Shown here one piece after another: positions 6,660 through 7,765 of a DNA stretch of 7,765 bases. Each line of letters begins with the position of its first letter. Position 1 is the first letter of the stretch. The position numbers and the translations under genes were made by a program. Under the pieces are notes generated by a model. The model was not told the origin of the DNA. It searched no databases and was given only the letters and a program-made list of their open reading frames with translations. Source of the stretch: JAEDES01 sp964470055 (lineage in GTDB: Bacteria > Bacillota_I > Bacilli_A > RF39 > UBA660); the NCBI GenBank assembly GCA_964470055.1, contig CAYXZZ010000059.1, forward strand, positions 1 to 7,765. The letters are read 5' to 3'.

Positions 6660-7439
6660 TTATTTCTCCTTTTTTGTTAAACTCAAAGTCTTAGATAAAT
6701 CTATAATAGGAAAGATGCGTTCATTTCCAGCACCCGTTGGATCTTTTTGAAAAGAATAATTTCCATCTATCCTACTATAATCTATTACACCAAATATATT
6801 TCTAAATAAAGCACTTGAATTAGATACATCTAAATCAGGTCTATTTTTAATTAACTCAATATATTTGTTTATAAATTTTTGTTTTTCATCTAAACTAAAT
6901 TCTGGAATAATTATTTCTTCACCATTTCTTCTTTTAATTCTATCTTCTTCTTGAACTCTCATAACAGCACTCTCAAAACTTTCAGACCCATTATAATCAA
7001 AATATCTCATAGCGTTCGTTCTATAGCCCAAATACATATCACTAACGCTTAAATAATTTAATAACAAGATTCTAACCATTTCACTAGCAACGCCATTTTT
7101 TCTAAATTTACGTAAAACTCCAATTTCTTCAATAAACTTTATATTTTCTAAATATTGTACATATTGGCGTTGACTTTCAGGAACCTTATTTATTGCAACT
7201 AAAAATCCTATTACTTGTTCTCTATATTTAGAAGTTAATATAAGCGCATTATCTCCTATATAAGAACTTATTTCTTGAAATGCACTATCTAAACTCCAAC
7301 TTTCATAAAATGGAGCACCATTAAACACATCTTTATATGTATTACTACAATTTATAATTTCACTTCTTATTCTTTTTAATTCTTCAACAGTATATCCTTC
7401 ACTACAATCTTTTACCCAATTTTCATTTAAATTTCCCAT
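6660..7439 (-). CDS. GNAT-family N-acetyltransferase
   Basis: A 259-residue protein with a GNAT core and an atypical extra C-terminal region. The core shows IGFLVAINK (77-85, beta-4). IEEIGVLRKFRKNGVAS (103-119) contains the acetyl-CoA pyrophosphate loop R113-KN-G116-V-A118, and YRTNAMRYFDYNGSESF (139-155) is the beta-5/helix-4 side. Residues about 160-259 go beyond a standard GNAT and are not recognised; they include an acidic/basic helix and a PTGAGNERIFP loop. The acceptor is unknown; likely options are an amino acid, a small peptide or an antibiotic. The start chosen is the ATG at 7439, with GAGGAG at 7446-7451 and a 6-nt spacer. An in-frame TTG at 7469 would put the ribosome site inside the gene. 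It is the first structural gene after the attenuator and is tightly coupled to the M20 hydrolase. Confidence 0.8.
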   Translation of the reverse strand: MGNLNENWVKDCSEGYTVEELKRIRSEIINCSNTYKDVFNGAPFYESWSLDSAFQEISSYIGDNALILTSKYREQVIGFLVAINKVPESQRQYVQYLENIKFIEEIGVLRKFRKNGVASEMVRILLLNYLSVSDMYLGYRTNAMRYFDYNGSESFESAVMRVQEEDRIKRRNGEEIIIPEFSLDEKQKFINKYIELIKNRPDLDVSNSSALFRNIFGVIDYSRIDGNYSFQKDPTGAGNERIFPIIDLSKTLSLTKKEK

Positions 7440-7470
7440 AATAATCTCCTCATTTTTTTTATTTTTCAAT

Positions 7471-7503
7471 TAAAAAATGCTACTGCAGTGCTTGCAGTAG
7501 CAT
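7471..7503 (-). terminator. Attenuator terminator ahead of the GNAT gene
   Basis: ATGCTACTGCA and TGCAGTAGCAT form a perfect 11-bp stem (7477-7503) with a 5-nt loop. On the minus strand it is followed by six Ts (7472-7477). It lies 31 nt upstream of the GNAT start and after a leader peptide ORF, so it must be bypassed for expression. Its whole 5' arm can instead pair with upstream segment 3. Confidence 0.92.
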
Positions 7504-7594
7504 AATAGAGATTATTTATCGTTTATTACACTAGATACAAGCACGACAAATAGCACTTGTATCTACGAAATTCTAATGTCGTATTAACAAGTGC
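7477..7594 (-). promoter_or_regulatory. Ribosome-mediated transcription attenuator with five pairing segments
   Basis: Segments in transcript order: 1 (7594-7579), 2 (7568-7553), 3 (7544-7528), 4 (7503-7488), 5 (7487-7477). Pairing 1:2 is GCACTTGT with ACAAGTGC plus TACGA with TCGTA. Pairing 2:3 is TAGATACAAG with CTTGTATCTA, extended by three inner pairs. Pairing 3:4 is GTGCTTGTA with TGCAAGCAC plus TAGTGT with ATGCTA (three G-U pairs in all), which takes up the terminator's 5' arm. Pairing 4:5 is the terminator. So 1:2 allows 3:4 (read-through), while 2:3 leaves 4 free for 4:5 (termination). Segment 1 lies in the coding part of the leader peptide, so translation decides the outcome. The pairings are read directly; the switching is inferred. 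Confidence 0.85.
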
Positions 7595-7641
7595 AGACTA
7601 TTATGATGATGATTAAATTGATTAATTACTAATTTAAACAT
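7573..7641 (-). CDS. Histidine-rich leader peptide (22 aa) of the attenuator
   Basis: An ATG at 7641 with a GGGAG site at 7650-7654 (8-nt spacer) opens a 22-codon frame ending in TAG at 7573-7575. The peptide starts MFKLVINQF and ends NHHHNSLHLLIRH, with His at 11, 12, 13, 17 and 22. Its 3' codons (16-20) form segment 1 of the attenuator. The stop lies in the loop of hairpin 1:2, a usual place for a controlling leader ORF. The His run suggests sensing of charged tRNA-His, as in enterobacterial hisL. Drug-induced ribosome arrest, as in resistance-gene leaders, is the main alternative. The peptide itself probably has no other role. Confidence 0.85.
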   Translation of the reverse strand: MFKLVINQFNHHHNSLHLLIRH

Positions 7642-7661
7642 AATAATCTCTCCCTTTCAAT

Positions 7662-7677
7662 TGCTATGATTATAGCA
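7662..7677. repeat. Small inverted repeat covering the -10 region
   Basis: TGCTAT (7662-7667) and ATAGCA (7672-7677) form a 6-bp inverted repeat with a 4-bp centre that spans the TATAAT (7669-7674) and the likely start site. This could be an operator half-site pair; it may also be chance in AT-rich DNA. Confidence 0.3.
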
Positions 7678-7697
7678 TTTATTATAGTTTATGTCAA
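7669..7697 (-). promoter_or_regulatory. Consensus sigma-A promoter of the leader / GNAT / M20 operon
   Basis: A perfect TTGACA (7692-7697), a 17-bp spacer and a perfect TATAAT (7669-7674) with an extended TG motif (TGC directly before it) on the minus strand. The predicted start is at about 7662, roughly 20 nt ahead of the leader ATG. Such a strong promoter followed by an attenuator fits control mainly after initiation. Confidence 0.92.
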
Positions 7698-7706
7698 ACT
7701 ATAGTT
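7683..7706. promoter_or_regulatory. Candidate operator around the -35 of the attenuated operon
   Basis: TATAGTTT (7683-7690) and AAACTATA (7696-7703) are an 8-bp inverted repeat with a 5-bp centre that overlaps the -35. AACTATAGTT (7697-7706) is itself a 10-bp palindrome, so the motif is present as one complete and one partial copy. A repressor bound here would block the promoter. No regulator gene is in the window. Confidence 0.4.
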
Positions 7707-7742
7707 CATGTGGATAGTGTAAAATTATTTGGGGCAAGACAT

Positions 7743-7765
7743 AAAAAAAGAAAAACCTTTGTTAT
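7743..7765 (-). terminator. Partial terminator of an upstream gene beyond the right edge
   Basis: On the minus strand ATAACAAAGG (7756-7765) is followed by TTTTTCTTTTTTT (7743-7755). This is what the 3' arm and U-tract of an intrinsic terminator look like; the 5' arm would lie outside the window. From here to the -35 at 7697 I see no gene. Confidence 0.4.

Noticed and set aside
7440..7469. N-terminal extension of the GNAT to a TTG at 7469
   Set aside because: It reads through the GAGGAG site and begins only 2 nt past the attenuator T-tract, with no ribosome site of its own.
7471..7660. T-box or metabolite riboswitch instead of a leader-peptide attenuator
   Set aside because: No T-box core motif or known riboswitch core was seen. 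The region is fully explained by a leader ORF and alternating stems.

Overview
The window is AT-rich DNA in which every supported gene lies on the minus strand, so transcription runs from high to low coordinates. Strong AGGAGG-type ribosome binding sites, short U-tailed terminators, a TTG start and in-frame TGA/TAG/TAA stops under the standard bacterial code all point to a low-GC Gram-positive bacterium (Bacillota). Genus cannot be read from the sequence.

Layout in order of transcription. (1) At 7743-7765 is what looks like the 3' half of an intrinsic terminator of an upstream neighbour cut by the window edge. (2) At 7471-7697 is a consensus sigma-A promoter (TTGACA, 17 bp, extended TGC-TATAAT), then a 22-codon histidine-rich leader peptide, then a five-segment transcription attenuator ending in a strong terminator. 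It controls (3) a GNAT acetyltransferase (6660-7439) and an M20-family metallohydrolase (5635-6657) spaced 2 nt apart, closed by a terminator at 5521-5557. (4) A second transcription unit holds a very unusual 1071-residue protein (2267-5482): an uncharacterised helical N-terminus, a glycoside-hydrolase-family-10-like domain with both catalytic glutamates, a PHP (histidinol-phosphatase-like) metallohydrolase domain with its metal ligands, a coiled coil, a Ser-rich linker and one C-terminal membrane helix. It overlaps by ATGA a 150-residue two-helix membrane protein (1818-2270), and the unit ends in a GNRA-loop terminator. (5) A third unit starts behind a 23-nt near-perfect palindrome next to a TATAAT box (1757-1784). 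It encodes a condensation/alcohol-acetyltransferase-like protein (438-1691, TTG start) and a 50-residue basic small protein (276-428) whose Shine-Dalgarno contains the stop of the gene before it. (6) The first 63 codons of an AI-2E family (PF01594-like) membrane transporter run off the left edge (1-191).

Two things stand out. The attenuator has a complete set of mutually exclusive stems (1:2, 2:3, 3:4, 4:5) and a leader peptide with His-His-His at codons 11-13. Ribosome geometry predicts that stalling at the first His codons would switch the operon on. The GH10-like/PHP/membrane-anchor fusion with its coupled small membrane protein looks like an undescribed enzyme system, probably attached to the cytoplasmic face of the membrane. 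Its substrate cannot be told from the sequence. No tRNA, rRNA, CRISPR array or complete mobile element was seen.
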